DNA of 64,000 bases from Serratia liquefaciens ATCC 27592 (GCF_000422085.1 NC_021741.1:868001-932000); one strand, 5' to 3'; positions 29,000-38,596 are shown, numbered from the stretch's first letter. Notes: generated by a model from the sequence alone, not told the origin. Made by a program: numbers and translations.

Positions 29000-30601
29000 T
29001 CAGGCTTTGGGTGCCAGCACCTGCAATAACAGTTGAGCGCCCTCGGCGGCATTGGGGGCTCGCTCGCAGATCACTGCGGCAAGAGCGGCCGGAGTCGGGT
29101 TCGCCTCTATATCCTTCGGCGCCAGCGCCACCGGCAGGTATTTGTTAAGTACCGCCAATAGGGCCATCAGAGCGTCCTGCGGCAGTTGCAGGGTACGGAT
29201 ATCGTCATCGTCACCCAGCCTGGCGTCCGGCGCGACCCGCGCCAGCAGCCGGTGCAGCAGTTGGCGAACCGGCATCTGACGTGCCTGGCCCGCTGAGGAG
29301 CATTGCGCCAACCACTGCGAAAGTGGCTGATTAAAGCTGTCCGGCCGGTTGGCGGCCCGTTTCAGCAAGGCGCCGTAAGTGGCGAACAGCTGCGGCAACA
29401 GCCGATCAGGGAAGGCGTCCAGGCGGACGTCCCAGTTGATCAGAATGCCGCCGTTGGCGTGTGCCACCTGCGCGTCCAGCGCCACCTGCGGCCCCTGGGA
29501 AATTACCCACTCCAGCGGGCCAAAGGTGCGGGTGACGTTGTCAGAAAACAACGCTTTGCCACGGATGCCAAACCCGGCGGTAAACACGACGGGTGAAGGC
29601 TGCATGCTGCCTTGCAGGCGCGACAAATCGCGCATCACGCTGACGCCGGGGTAATCGGCGTGAGCTATTAACTCCGCCAGCTGGGCCATCAGGCGGCGGC
29701 TGAAAGCCGGCAAGTTTTCAGCCGGGTTCAGCTCCACGCCCAGCAGCACCAGGTTAGAGAAGTCGCCAATGATCGGGGCGAGGTTGGCTTCATCCCGGTG
29801 GAACAGCGGCACGTTGAGCCTGAAGCGCGGCATGTTCCAGCCATGGCCGACGGTAACGGCAAACAGCGCCAGAAACAGGGATGACAGCGTGATGCCGTGC
29901 GCTCTGGCGGCATCCTCCAGCGCTTTGGTTTCGCTCGCGCTCAGTTGCAGCGCCAGCCGATCGCTGCGGCAAATATCCGGCGTGCGCAACAGGTGTGGTG
30001 CCGGCGGCAGCTGAGGCAGGCGTTCACGCCACCAGGCCTGAGCGCGAGTGCGACGTGACTGCTGCGCGGTATCGGCATAGTGACGATCCAGATAGTCAAA
30101 GTAGGGTACGCCATTGTCGGCGGGGGATGCCGGACATTGGTGATAAAACCGCGCCAAATCCTCCATCAACACGCGGAAACCCATGGCATCGCCGGCGATC
30201 ATATCCAGATCAACATGCAGCCTGCTGTGGCCGCCCGGCAGCAGGCTGAGGCTGATATCGCAGGGGATACCTTGTTCCAGCGGCAGTTTTTGGCTGCTTT
30301 TTTGCTGCCGTTTGGCTGTGAGCCGGTGGCTCGCTTCGGGGGTATCGAACTGGCTGAAATCGTCCAGATGCAGGCCATGCTCAGGGCCGCAGGGGCTGAT
30401 GGTCTGCTGGCCATCGGCCGTGATGCACAGGCGCAACATAGGGTGATGCAGGTAAAGGGCGGCAACGGCCTGTCTCAGTCGTTCGACGTCCAGGTCGCAG
30501 CAGTTAAATTCCGCATACAGGTGGGCGGATACGCCCCCCAGCGGCGCTTCGGATTGCCGACCTACCCAGTAGGCGGCCTGCATCGTGGTCAACGCTTTCA
30601 T
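29000..30601 (-). CDS. NRPS heterocyclization protein Cy1 with degenerate carrier domain
   Basis: A 533-residue protein. Residues about 1-430 are a Cy domain (LTTMQAAYWVGRQSEAPLGGVSAH, motif D133-M-I-A-G-D138-A-M-G141, PLFHRDEANLAPIIGDFSNLVLL, SQGPQVALDAQVA). The C-terminal about 445-515 looks like a carrier domain in which the DSL motif reads D476-A477-L478, so no phosphopantetheine can attach. In VibF the two Cy domains are fused; here they are separate. It is the first gene leftward from the shared Fur-controlled promoter region. Confidence 0.82.
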   Translation of the reverse strand: MKALTTMQAAYWVGRQSEAPLGGVSAHLYAEFNCCDLDVERLRQAVAALYLHHPMLRLCITADGQQTISPCGPEHGLHLDDFSQFDTPEASHRLTAKRQQKSSQKLPLEQGIPCDISLSLLPGGHSRLHVDLDMIAGDAMGFRVLMEDLARFYHQCPASPADNGVPYFDYLDRHYADTAQQSRRTRAQAWWRERLPQLPPAPHLLRTPDICRSDRLALQLSASETKALEDAARAHGITLSSLFLALFAVTVGHGWNMPRFRLNVPLFHRDEANLAPIIGDFSNLVLLGVELNPAENLPAFSRRLMAQLAELIAHADYPGVSVMRDLSRLQGSMQPSPVVFTAGFGIRGKALFSDNVTRTFGPLEWVISQGPQVALDAQVAHANGGILINWDVRLDAFPDRLLPQLFATYGALLKRAANRPDSFNQPLSQWLAQCSSAGQARQMPVRQLLHRLLARVAPDARLGDDDDIRTLQLPQDALMALLAVLNKYLPVALAPKDIEANPTPAALAAVICERAPNAAEGAQLLLQVLAPKA

Positions 30602-31107
30602 CGGGTTTCCATCAGTATTGAGAGACTGTAAGAATATATTGCAATGTTAATGGGAATGAAAATTATTACTATTTTTATTTGTTGGTATAAAACGTAAGGG
30701 TAATGTGGAAAGGGGAGATTCTCGCTCGCTTATAGAAAATATTAATACTGATATAATTATGTTTTATATTCATTTTAATTGAAATTATTGGTTTTATAGA
30801 ACCCACAATAACTGCGTTTTATCGTTCAGCACTTTACCCGCTGCGCATCCTGTTTATTTGTTTAGTTGATAATGATTTGCATTAAAAAATGTAAAATATT
30901 ATCATTATTAACATTTCTTTACGTTTCCAGACAAAAAATCTGCGTCCGCCCCCGGTTTATCTGGGGTGGGGCGGCTGTCTGCGGCAGGGATATGCAATAG
31001 CAAGGTCAGGAAGGCCGCAATGCCATTGTCAGTGTGAGAATCAGCGTCGTTACCTATGTGAAATAAAACATATTTTTGTGCATCTGGGATGAAAGGAGAA
31101 TACATCT
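30602..31107. promoter_or_regulatory. divergent Fur-regulated promoter region of the siderophore locus
   Basis: A 506-base AT-rich gap between Cy1 and the receptor gene. A 19-base sequence at 30868-30886 (GATAATGATTTGCATTAAA) matches the Fur consensus well, and a second TATTATCATTATTAA-type stretch is at 30896-30911. Together they would control both directions. Bases 30920-31080 hold nothing I recognise. Confidence 0.75.
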
Positions 31108-33231
31108 ATGAGCAAGCATTCAGCGGCTCAAAGGCATAAAATCGTAGGAAACAAGGAAAAAGCAGGCTTGCAAGCCATTGGGGCATTTTCCTCACTCTTT
31201 CTGGGTCTTTGTTCTTTATCTGTGGGCAGCGTTAATGCCGCCGCAGTGGACGAAAAGGTGCAGGAAGCCGCCGACAGCAAACGTAACGATAATTGGCAGG
31301 ACTCCGAAAGCCTGCTGGTGACCGGCGAAAAGATAAAGCGCAGCATTTTCGACACCGGCTCCAGCGTGCAGGTGTTCGACAGTGAGCGGATCGCCGCTAT
31401 GCCCAATGCGTTGCAGATCCCCGATTTATTACGCATGACGGCCAACGTCATGGATGTTGGCATCGGTAACGATCTGCCCACCGTACGCGGTATCGACGGC
31501 TCCGGCCCGAACACCGGCGCCAACGCCTTCCTCAGCGGCACCCGTCCGCGCCTCAATTTGTCTCTGGATGGTCGCTCCCTGACCTATAACGAGCAGGCCT
31601 ATGGCCCGCAGTCGCTGTGGGATCTGGATCGCGTCGAAGTGTTCCTCGGCCCGCAGAGCTATATTCAGGGGCGTAACGCCATTGCCGGTGCGATCGTGAT
31701 GGCCAGTAAGGATCCCACTTTCGATTGGGAGAGTGCCTTCAAGGGCGGTGCGGGCAACCAGCACTCTTCGCAATTGTCCGCTATGGTTTCAGGCCCGCTG
31801 GTGGAAGATCAACTGGCGTTCCGCGTCAGCGTCGATCGCCAGCGTCGCCGCAGCGATGTCGATCTTCCTGCTTATGAGCCGGTGGGCGATCCGCGTGAGG
31901 TTGAAGCCACTACCGCACGTGCCAAACTGTTGTTCAATCCGGCAGGCCTGCGCGAGCTGACCACCAAGCTGACCTTTAACCACTTTGGCAGCACCTCGCC
32001 ACAAAACGAGAGCCTCAACCCGCTGGTTCACCCGACCAGCCTGCGCCACGATCCGCGCCGAGCGGTGTTTAAAAGCAACACCAACAGCGGCGTTTGGGAT
32101 CTGTCCTGGGAGCAATCCGACAGCCTGACGCTGGAAAACCGCGTTATTTATACCGACTTCAATATTAACCGTCCTACGGCTTATGCCTTGCCGTACGCCG
32201 ATATCGGCGGAAAAGAGGTGCACGTGGAGCCGGTGGCGCGTTTTGGTGGGCCAGACAGCCGCCTGCGCGGGCTGGCGGGGTTGCGTTATTTCCACTCCAA
32301 GCAGGATGAGTTCGTTAATATTTTCGGCGGTTCGACCTTCAAGGATAAAACCGACACCAACTCGGCCTTTGCCGAGCTGACCTACGCCATCACGCCGAAG
32401 GTGGATATCACCGCCGCCAGCCGTTTGGAACGCGAGCACCGTCAGCGTACCGGCGGCAGCAAGGCCGTGCGTATCGATTTCGATGAAACCTACGACGTAT
32501 TCCTGCCGAAGCTGGATCTGGCCTGGAAACCGACGGATACCCAGACCTACGGCGCCAAGGTGGCGCGCGGCTATAACGCCGGTGGCGCAGGCATCACCAT
32601 CGGCACGCCGGTAGTCAATTACACCTATGGTTCGGAATATGTCTGGAACTATGAGTTGTACACCCGTCACCACCTGAAAGATGCCAACGTCATCCTGACC
32701 AGCAACATCTTCTACAACGACTACAAGGACATGCAGCTGCCGTATTCCCTGGGGCCGAACTCCTCGGTGATCCGCAATGCCGACAAGGTGGAAACCTACG
32801 GCGCGGAAATGGGGGCGACCTGGCAGCCGCGTTGGGACTTCGAACTGTTCACGAACGTCGGTCTGCTGAAGACCAAGATCAAGAAGTTCTCGGGCAGCGG
32901 CGTAGATGGGCATGAACTGGCGCGTGCGCCGGCTTATACCGCCAACATGGGCGCCAAGTACCAGTTGATGGCCGGGTTGGAACTGAGCGGCAACGTGGCG
33001 TTCTCGGACTCCTACTACTCGCAGTACGACAACGACTCTCGCGGGCGCATCGGATCTTACTGGTCGGCGAATACTCAACTGGCGTACACCTTCGCCTATG
33101 GCCGCGCCACCCTGTATGCGCAGAACCTGTTTGACTCGGAACGTCGCGTGATGGTCAGCGGCAACGACGTCTACACCGCGACTCAGCAGCGTCCACGCAT
33201 GATCGGTGCGGCGCTGGAACTGACATTCTGA
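31108..33231 (+). CDS. TonB-dependent siderophore receptor
   Basis: A 707-residue outer-membrane receptor: extended signal (to about residue 45, NAAA), a TonB-box-like ESLLVTGEKIK, plug domain (about 65-190; PTVRGIDGSG, VEVFLGPQSYIQGRNAIAGAI) and a 22-strand barrel ending in an aromatic residue (LELTF). AAGGAG precedes the ATG. Given its place between the NRPS genes it probably imports the Fe-siderophore made here, like ViuA for vibriobactin. Confidence 0.9.
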   Translation: MSKHSAAQRHKIVGNKEKAGLQAIGAFSSLFLGLCSLSVGSVNAAAVDEKVQEAADSKRNDNWQDSESLLVTGEKIKRSIFDTGSSVQVFDSERIAAMPNALQIPDLLRMTANVMDVGIGNDLPTVRGIDGSGPNTGANAFLSGTRPRLNLSLDGRSLTYNEQAYGPQSLWDLDRVEVFLGPQSYIQGRNAIAGAIVMASKDPTFDWESAFKGGAGNQHSSQLSAMVSGPLVEDQLAFRVSVDRQRRRSDVDLPAYEPVGDPREVEATTARAKLLFNPAGLRELTTKLTFNHFGSTSPQNESLNPLVHPTSLRHDPRRAVFKSNTNSGVWDLSWEQSDSLTLENRVIYTDFNINRPTAYALPYADIGGKEVHVEPVARFGGPDSRLRGLAGLRYFHSKQDEFVNIFGGSTFKDKTDTNSAFAELTYAITPKVDITAASRLEREHRQRTGGSKAVRIDFDETYDVFLPKLDLAWKPTDTQTYGAKVARGYNAGGAGITIGTPVVNYTYGSEYVWNYELYTRHHLKDANVILTSNIFYNDYKDMQLPYSLGPNSSVIRNADKVETYGAEMGATWQPRWDFELFTNVGLLKTKIKKFSGSGVDGHELARAPAYTANMGAKYQLMAGLELSGNVAFSDSYYSQYDNDSRGRIGSYWSANTQLAYTFAYGRATLYAQNLFDSERRVMVSGNDVYTATQQRPRMIGAALELTF

Positions 33232-33384
33232 TGCGATAGCAATCGGTCTGCAGCAGGGGCGTATTCACGCCTTGGATTGTTGGCGCTTGCGCGAGTTTGT
33301 CAGCGATCTGTGGTAGATACGTCCCTGTTTATGACCCGCGTTCCCCCGAGGTTCCGGTATGGCCGGGCACAAGGAGATAGAGCA

Positions 33385-36321
33385 GTGAGCGGTTATTTTG
33401 ACAATATTCTCAGCGATGACGAGGCCCAGCGTCTGGACCTGGCGTTTCAGACGCTGGGCGAGCGGGCGGCGGATGCCTCACAGCCATTGAGCGAAGCGGA
33501 AGAACTGGCGTGGTTCATGCACCAGCAGCGCGGCGACGGCGGTTGCCAGCAGGCGATGGCCTGGCGGCTGGGCGGCGAGCCGGATATCGGCAGACTGGCC
33601 AGCGCGCTGGAGGCTCTGACCCGACTGATGCCGGAACTGGACGTTCGTTACGATTTCGACGATGAGCAAGGCTTACGCAAACTGCGCGGCAACGCAACGC
33701 TGAATCCGGTGAGCATTCAGCCTGTCGCGGACGAACAGCAGGCGGTAAGCCGTCTGTTGCAAGCGCAGGCGACGCCTCTTGAGTTGGCAAGCGAAGCGCC
33801 GCTTCGTTTTCTGCTGTTTACCGGTGCCGGTTCGGTGCTGGGCGTCGTTGCCCACGATATTTTGGCTGAAAGGCTGTCGTGTCGACAATTATTGACGATG
33901 CTGTCGGCGCTGTATAATCGCCATGATCCCCTGCCAGTCCCGGACACTCTGTCGCCGGTTGCACTGAATAATCCATTGCCGGAAGCGACGGAGCTGGTTC
34001 TGCCGTGGCCACGCCATGCGACAGCGCTGCGGGACTACCGACAATTGGCAGCACAGGACGAACGTCTGGCGCAGGCCGGGGTACGTATAGCGACCCGCGT
34101 GGCGCGCAAGATTTTGCCCGTAACCGATAACCCAACCACCTTACTGGCGGCGATCACCGTTCGCTTTGGCCGCTTTATCGCCGCTCAGTCCGGCGGGCAA
34201 CCGGTGCAGTTGTGCGTGCCGCTCGACGACGCACAACAGGCGAACGGTATGGACGGCTGGCAGGGCGCCAGCCGATTGAAACGCCTGACCTTGCAGCCTG
34301 CGGATCAGGAGGCGGAAAGCCGACTGCTGGCACAGCAAACGGCGGAAGCGCCCAACCCAGAATTGGCTCAGCTTCTGGTGAGCTGGCTGGCGGATCCTTC
34401 GGTGGCGCTGCAGTTGGATGGGGTTAACGCTGAACGCCTGCTGTTACCGCCGCTGCATACGCCTTTTGAACTGATGCTGGCTTTGAGCCTGCCCGAGCCG
34501 GACTCGATGGTGTTGGAGCTAGTGGCGGATCCGCGCCTGACCCCGCATGTCGCGCCGTTCCTGCTGGAGCAGTTCGTCGCTTATCTCGCCGGACGGACGA
34601 TCACGACAGCCCTGCTGCCTGCCGCTGAGCAACCGTTGGCCCAGCCCGAAGCTGTCCTGGCGGGAGAGGATGCACAACAACAAGAAAATGATGAAATCGC
34701 CCAATTGATCCTGGCGGAATTCCGCGATGCCCTGGTGGCGCCGGACATGACCGTCGATGAAGATTTCTTCGATCGCGGCGGGCATTCGCTGGTCGCGACC
34801 CGCGTCATCGGTCGCTTGTTAAGCCTGCACCGTATCGAACTCAACATTAACGACCTGTTCAGTCACGCCACGGCCCGAGGGCTGTCGGCCTACGCCAAAC
34901 GTCAGGCGGTTACGGCACCGGCGGTACAAGCGCCCAGTACGCAGCTGCGGGATGAGGTGGTCCAGGCACCGCTGTCGCTGGCCCAGCACTCCCTGTGGAA
35001 AGTGTACGAGGCCTTCGGTCACGACGAGATTTTCAATCTGCCTTTCGCCATCAATTTCCTCGATCCGGTGGATGAAATGGCCCTGCGTCAGGCGTTTATC
35101 GACGTCATGACGCGCCACAGCGTATTGCGTTCACTGTTTATCGAACATCAGGGGGAGGTTCGCCAACAGGTCGTGCCTGCGGCTGAACTGCTCGATTACG
35201 AGTGGTTCCACTTCTCTTATGAAACACCGGCCGGTAACGCCAGCGAACTGTTGGCCAAGGCCGGCGACCACCGCTTTGATCTGACCCGCGAGCTGCCGCT
35301 GCGCGCTACCTTCCTGCGTGACGCGGCAACCGGCCGGCAACTGCTTTCGCTGCTGTTCCACCATGTGGTGCTGGATGAATGGTCGCTGAACCTGATGATG
35401 GACGAGCTGGGCATCGCCTACAGCCACCGTGTGGCAGGGCAGAAGCCGCAGTGGAAAGGTGAAGTGCCGCAGTTTTATGCCTTTGCCCGGCAGCAGCAGG
35501 CCGGCGGCGTCGCACAGCAACACCTGGACTATTGGCTCGATAACCTGCGCGATGCGCCGGTCGGTCAGCCGCTGTTCCAGCAGGAACCTTCGCACCATCC
35601 TGCAGTCCCGGCCGATGCAGACGTCAACGGCGGATGGCTGGAATTTGACGTCGAACCAACGGTGGCTGAGGGGTTGTACGCGCAGGCCAGGAAGAACAAC
35701 GCCTCACTGTTCAACGTGGTCTACGCCGGTATCACTACGGCGCTGCGCCTGTTGGGCGGTCCGACGGATCTGCTGGTGGGGACTTCCACCTCCGGCCGTA
35801 ACGACGCCGAGTTCTTTGACACCATCGGCTACTTCACCACGGTGGTGGTGCACCGGGTGCGCTTCGCCGACCAGCTGACGGTCGCTGGGCTGATTGACCA
35901 GGTGAAAAACACCATCAATGGTTCTATGCCTTACACCGATATTCCTATCGATCTGGTGGAAGAAGGGCTGTTTGGTGCTCATGCCGACCGCAAGAACCAC
36001 ATGTTCGAAGTGTTCATTCAGATCCACAGCCGTATCAAGCTGAACGGGGCATTTACCCTGCAGGACGGCAGCACGGTGGCCTATCGTCAGGTGGAGCCGG
36101 AGAAAACCGAATCGCTGCTCGGTTTGCAGTTTGAAGTGATGGAAGAAAACCTCGACGGCGTGAAATCCCTGCGCGTGATGATGACCTACCGTACCGATCA
36201 TTACACCGCGCAACAGGCGGGGTTGATCGCTGCAACTATTCAGCACGTGTTCTCTCACTTTGCCCAACAGGCCGGCGGGGACATGCCACTGTCGGCCTTG
36301 CCGCCGGCGCCACAGCAATAA
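33385..36321 (+). CDS. NRPS C-PCP-C protein (VibF C-terminal-half equivalent)
   Basis: A 978-residue protein from GTG at 33385 (AAGGAG 8 bases upstream). C1 (about 25-420) is degenerate: HHxxxDG is replaced by AHDILAE around H157. PCP (about 425-500) is intact with DRGGHSL, Ser468 being the pantetheine site. C2 (about 520-970) has HHVVLDE (H659, H660, D664), catalytically complete apart from Gly to Glu at the last position. This is exactly the C1-PCP-C2 end of VibF, whose C1 is also known to be catalytically inactive and used for dimerization. C2 probably releases the oxazoline acyl chain onto the DHB-diamine made by the VibH-like enzyme. A third (Cy1, Cy2/A) part of the synthetase is on the other strand. 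Confidence 0.87.
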   Translation: MSGYFDNILSDDEAQRLDLAFQTLGERAADASQPLSEAEELAWFMHQQRGDGGCQQAMAWRLGGEPDIGRLASALEALTRLMPELDVRYDFDDEQGLRKLRGNATLNPVSIQPVADEQQAVSRLLQAQATPLELASEAPLRFLLFTGAGSVLGVVAHDILAERLSCRQLLTMLSALYNRHDPLPVPDTLSPVALNNPLPEATELVLPWPRHATALRDYRQLAAQDERLAQAGVRIATRVARKILPVTDNPTTLLAAITVRFGRFIAAQSGGQPVQLCVPLDDAQQANGMDGWQGASRLKRLTLQPADQEAESRLLAQQTAEAPNPELAQLLVSWLADPSVALQLDGVNAERLLLPPLHTPFELMLALSLPEPDSMVLELVADPRLTPHVAPFLLEQFVAYLAGRTITTALLPAAEQPLAQPEAVLAGEDAQQQENDEIAQLILAEFRDALVAPDMTVDEDFFDRGGHSLVATRVIGRLLSLHRIELNINDLFSHATARGLSAYAKRQAVTAPAVQAPSTQLRDEVVQAPLSLAQHSLWKVYEAFGHDEIFNLPFAINFLDPVDEMALRQAFIDVMTRHSVLRSLFIEHQGEVRQQVVPAAELLDYEWFHFSYETPAGNASELLAKAGDHRFDLTRELPLRATFLRDAATGRQLLSLLFHHVVLDEWSLNLMMDELGIAYSHRVAGQKPQWKGEVPQFYAFARQQQAGGVAQQHLDYWLDNLRDAPVGQPLFQQEPSHHPAVPADADVNGGWLEFDVEPTVAEGLYAQARKNNASLFNVVYAGITTALRLLGGPTDLLVGTSTSGRNDAEFFDTIGYFTTVVVHRVRFADQLTVAGLIDQVKNTINGSMPYTDIPIDLVEEGLFGAHADRKNHMFEVFIQIHSRIKLNGAFTLQDGSTVAYRQVEPEKTESLLGLQFEVMEENLDGVKSLRVMMTYRTDHYTAQQAGLIAATIQHVFSHFAQQAGGDMPLSALPPAPQQ

Positions 36322-36367
36322 CGTTGTTCACCCTAACTGACTTTATTACTTTCATGGAGATAAACGG

Positions 36368-37600
36368 ATGTCTGGAACAATAGGAACACCCCGCGCTTTA
36401 CTGTCGCTGTTGATTGCAACGTCGTTGGTGGTGGCCGGTGCGGCGCAGGCCCGTGACGCAGGGATCTCTCAGCAGGATATCAAGCGCCAGCCGTTGTCGT
36501 CGGCGCTGGTGGAAATGGCCTACAGCCCAAGCCAGAAGTCGCTGTTCGTCAGCGCACCGGACTGGAAGGAAGAGGCGAAATCCCGCGTGTTGCGTCTGGA
36601 TCCGACCACGTTGGCGGTGCAGGCGGAGATCCCTCTGCAGGTGAAGGGGTTCGGCGTAGCCCTGGATGATGCCGGCCACCGGCTGTATCTGACTCAAGGG
36701 TTCAATGGCTCGGTCGGCGTGGTGGATACCACCACCAACCGTGCGCTGGACAGCATTCCGGTGACCGAAAAAACGATGCTGGAGCAGACCTACAAGGAGG
36801 CCGGTATCAGCGGCAAGCGCCTGGAGTTCCTGCTCAAGGAGCTTAAGCGCTTCAAGATCACTGAAGACTACCAGTACCGCATCCGCGAAATGAAGTATGA
36901 CGCGCAGAGCGGCCGCCTGTTCTTGCCGGGGTTGGGTTTTGGGGTAGATAGCGTGCTGTTTGTGGTCAACACCCGGACTCAAAAGCTGGAGAAAATGATC
37001 CCCGGTTTCGGCTACAACGCGGTGGGCATCACTCTGGATGAGAAAGGACGGCGCGTATTTGTCTCTAACATGCAGGGGCAACTGATTACCCTGAATGCCG
37101 ATACCCTGGCGATCACCTCTACCAAAGAGATTCAAGCGGATCAGCTGCTGAACCTGGTGTACGACGGGAAGAATAACCGTCTGTTAGGGGTGGATCAGGG
37201 GATCGACCGCGACAACTACCGCAATACCCACCTTGAGCGCGACTACGTGAAGCGCAGCAGCGGTCACCGGGTGTTTGCGCTGGATGCGGACAGCGGCAAA
37301 GTGTTGGCCAGCGAACTGACCGATGAAGTGCCAATTGGCCTGCTGTTGGACGATCGCAACCAGCGTGTGTACGTCGCCAACCGCAAAGGGATCCGCGTCG
37401 ATCATGGCGCAGGTACGTTGACGGTGTTTGATTCAAACAGCCTCAAGCGCCTGCAAACCGTAGAACTGCCGCCGCACCCTAACAGCCTGGCGCTGGACAC
37501 CAGCAACAACGTGTTGTTCGTGACGGTGAAGAATGACGGAGCCAGCACCAAAGCCGGCAAACCGGAAAGCGTTGTCCGTATTCAACTGCCAAAAAACTGA
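36368..37600 (+). CDS. YncE-like periplasmic beta-propeller protein
   Basis: A 410-residue secreted protein (signal to about residue 28, AQA) with repeated blade motifs such as HRLYLTQGFNGSVGVVDTTTN, RRVFVSNMQGQLITL and NNVLFVTVKNDG, typical of the YVTN/YncE seven-bladed propeller. In E. coli yncE sits by yncD, a TonB-dependent receptor gene, and is iron regulated. Here it follows receptor and NRPS genes by 46 bases, so a role in siderophore handling is likely but unproved. Confidence 0.85.
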   Translation: MSGTIGTPRALLSLLIATSLVVAGAAQARDAGISQQDIKRQPLSSALVEMAYSPSQKSLFVSAPDWKEEAKSRVLRLDPTTLAVQAEIPLQVKGFGVALDDAGHRLYLTQGFNGSVGVVDTTTNRALDSIPVTEKTMLEQTYKEAGISGKRLEFLLKELKRFKITEDYQYRIREMKYDAQSGRLFLPGLGFGVDSVLFVVNTRTQKLEKMIPGFGYNAVGITLDEKGRRVFVSNMQGQLITLNADTLAITSTKEIQADQLLNLVYDGKNNRLLGVDQGIDRDNYRNTHLERDYVKRSSGHRVFALDADSGKVLASELTDEVPIGLLLDDRNQRVYVANRKGIRVDHGAGTLTVFDSNSLKRLQTVELPPHPNSLALDTSNNVLFVTVKNDGASTKAGKPESVVRIQLPKN

Positions 37601-37610
37601 GTGTGATCCC

Positions 37611-37636
37611 GCTGCGTCAGTGAAGGCTGACGCAGC
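37611..37636 (+). terminator. inverted repeat after the YncE-like gene
   Basis: GCTGCGTCAG and CTGACGCAGC form a 10-bp stem with 6-base loop; only a weak T run follows. It probably ends the receptor-NRPS-propeller unit. The rest of the 306-base gap to 37906 holds no recognised gene. Confidence 0.65.
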
Positions 37637-37906
37637 GTATTCTTGGCATAAGTCTTCTTGTCCGCAGTGAATCCATACTCACCAATGTTGTTATTAATTA
37701 ACGGCATACTCATTTCGCTGCCGCCTCTTCTGAGGCGGTTGTGTAGCATGACGTCTGGGGCGCAGAACGCCACTGACGGCCCGCATGGCCCCTTGATGTG
37801 AGCCAATCCCACATAAACACAAGGTAATAAAAACTGGTCTTGTTCCGATAATTTGATTATAAACACCGCCGTTAGGGACAATGTTCTCATCTGAATTGGA
37901 GTAGTT

Positions 37907-38548
37907 ATGTTGGCTAAAGTTAATCGGTTGTTCGCCGGTGCGCTCCTGGCGCTATTGCTTCCTGCTGTCGCCGTGGCGGCGGATTACCGTGCTGGCGAGC
38001 AATATTCTCGCCTGGATAAACCGGTGGCGTCAGCCCCTGCGGTGGTGGAGTTTTTCTCTTTTTATTGCGGCCCTTGTTATCAGTTTGCCGAAACCTACCA
38101 TGTGGGCAGCACCGTCAGCCAGGCGCTGCCTGAGGGCACCAAGCTGACCAAATATCATGTCGGCCTGATGGGCAAATTGGGCAATGAGCTGACTGAAGCC
38201 TGGTCGATCGCGATGGTGATGGGCATCGAGGATAAAATCGAAGGCCTGCTGTTCGACGAGCTGCAAAAAAAGCGCGCCATCAACAGTGAAGAGGATATTC
38301 AGTGGGTGTTTGCCGCCGCCGGCGTAGATGCCGCGGCCTATGAAAATGCGCGCCACAGCCTGTTGGTGAAGGGCTTGATTGCGAAGCAGAATGAAGCGGT
38401 GAAAGCGCTGGACGTACGGGCAACCCCATCGTTTTATGTCTCCGGCAAGTACAAAATCGATAATGCCGGAATGGCGAGCCAAAGCGTTGACGGCTATGCA
38501 AAAGAATACGCGGCCGTGGTGCGTTATCTGCTGGATAGCCAGCCTTAA
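37907..38548 (+). CDS. DsbA-family thiol:disulfide interchange protein
   Basis: A 213-residue periplasmic thioredoxin-fold protein with signal peptide (to about residue 25, AVAA), active site C54-G-P-C57, the helical insertion of DsbA proteins, and the cis-Pro loop ATPSFYV. The CGPC dipeptide is thioredoxin-like rather than the CPHC of classical DsbA, so redox potential may differ; it may be a DsbL-like or second DsbA. Single gene with a terminator. Confidence 0.87.
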   Translation: MLAKVNRLFAGALLALLLPAVAVAADYRAGEQYSRLDKPVASAPAVVEFFSFYCGPCYQFAETYHVGSTVSQALPEGTKLTKYHVGLMGKLGNELTEAWSIAMVMGIEDKIEGLLFDELQKKRAINSEEDIQWVFAAAGVDAAAYENARHSLLVKGLIAKQNEAVKALDVRATPSFYVSGKYKIDNAGMASQSVDGYAKEYAAVVRYLLDSQP

Positions 38549-38573
38549 TCCTCCCGATTCTCCCGTTTTTATC

Positions 38574-38596
38574 AACCCGGCTACGGCCGGGTTTTT
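38574..38596 (+). terminator. rho-independent terminator of the DsbA-like gene
   Basis: AACCCGGC and GCCGGGTT stem, loop TACG, followed by T-rich sequence. Confidence 0.9.

Noticed and set aside
30908..31105. 65-codon minus-strand frame in the divergent promoter region
   Set aside because: No ribosome site; covers the receptor promoter and leader.
31789..33078. 429-codon antisense frame over the receptor gene
   Set aside because: The plus-strand receptor is a full TonB-dependent protein; the antisense product has no recognisable pattern.
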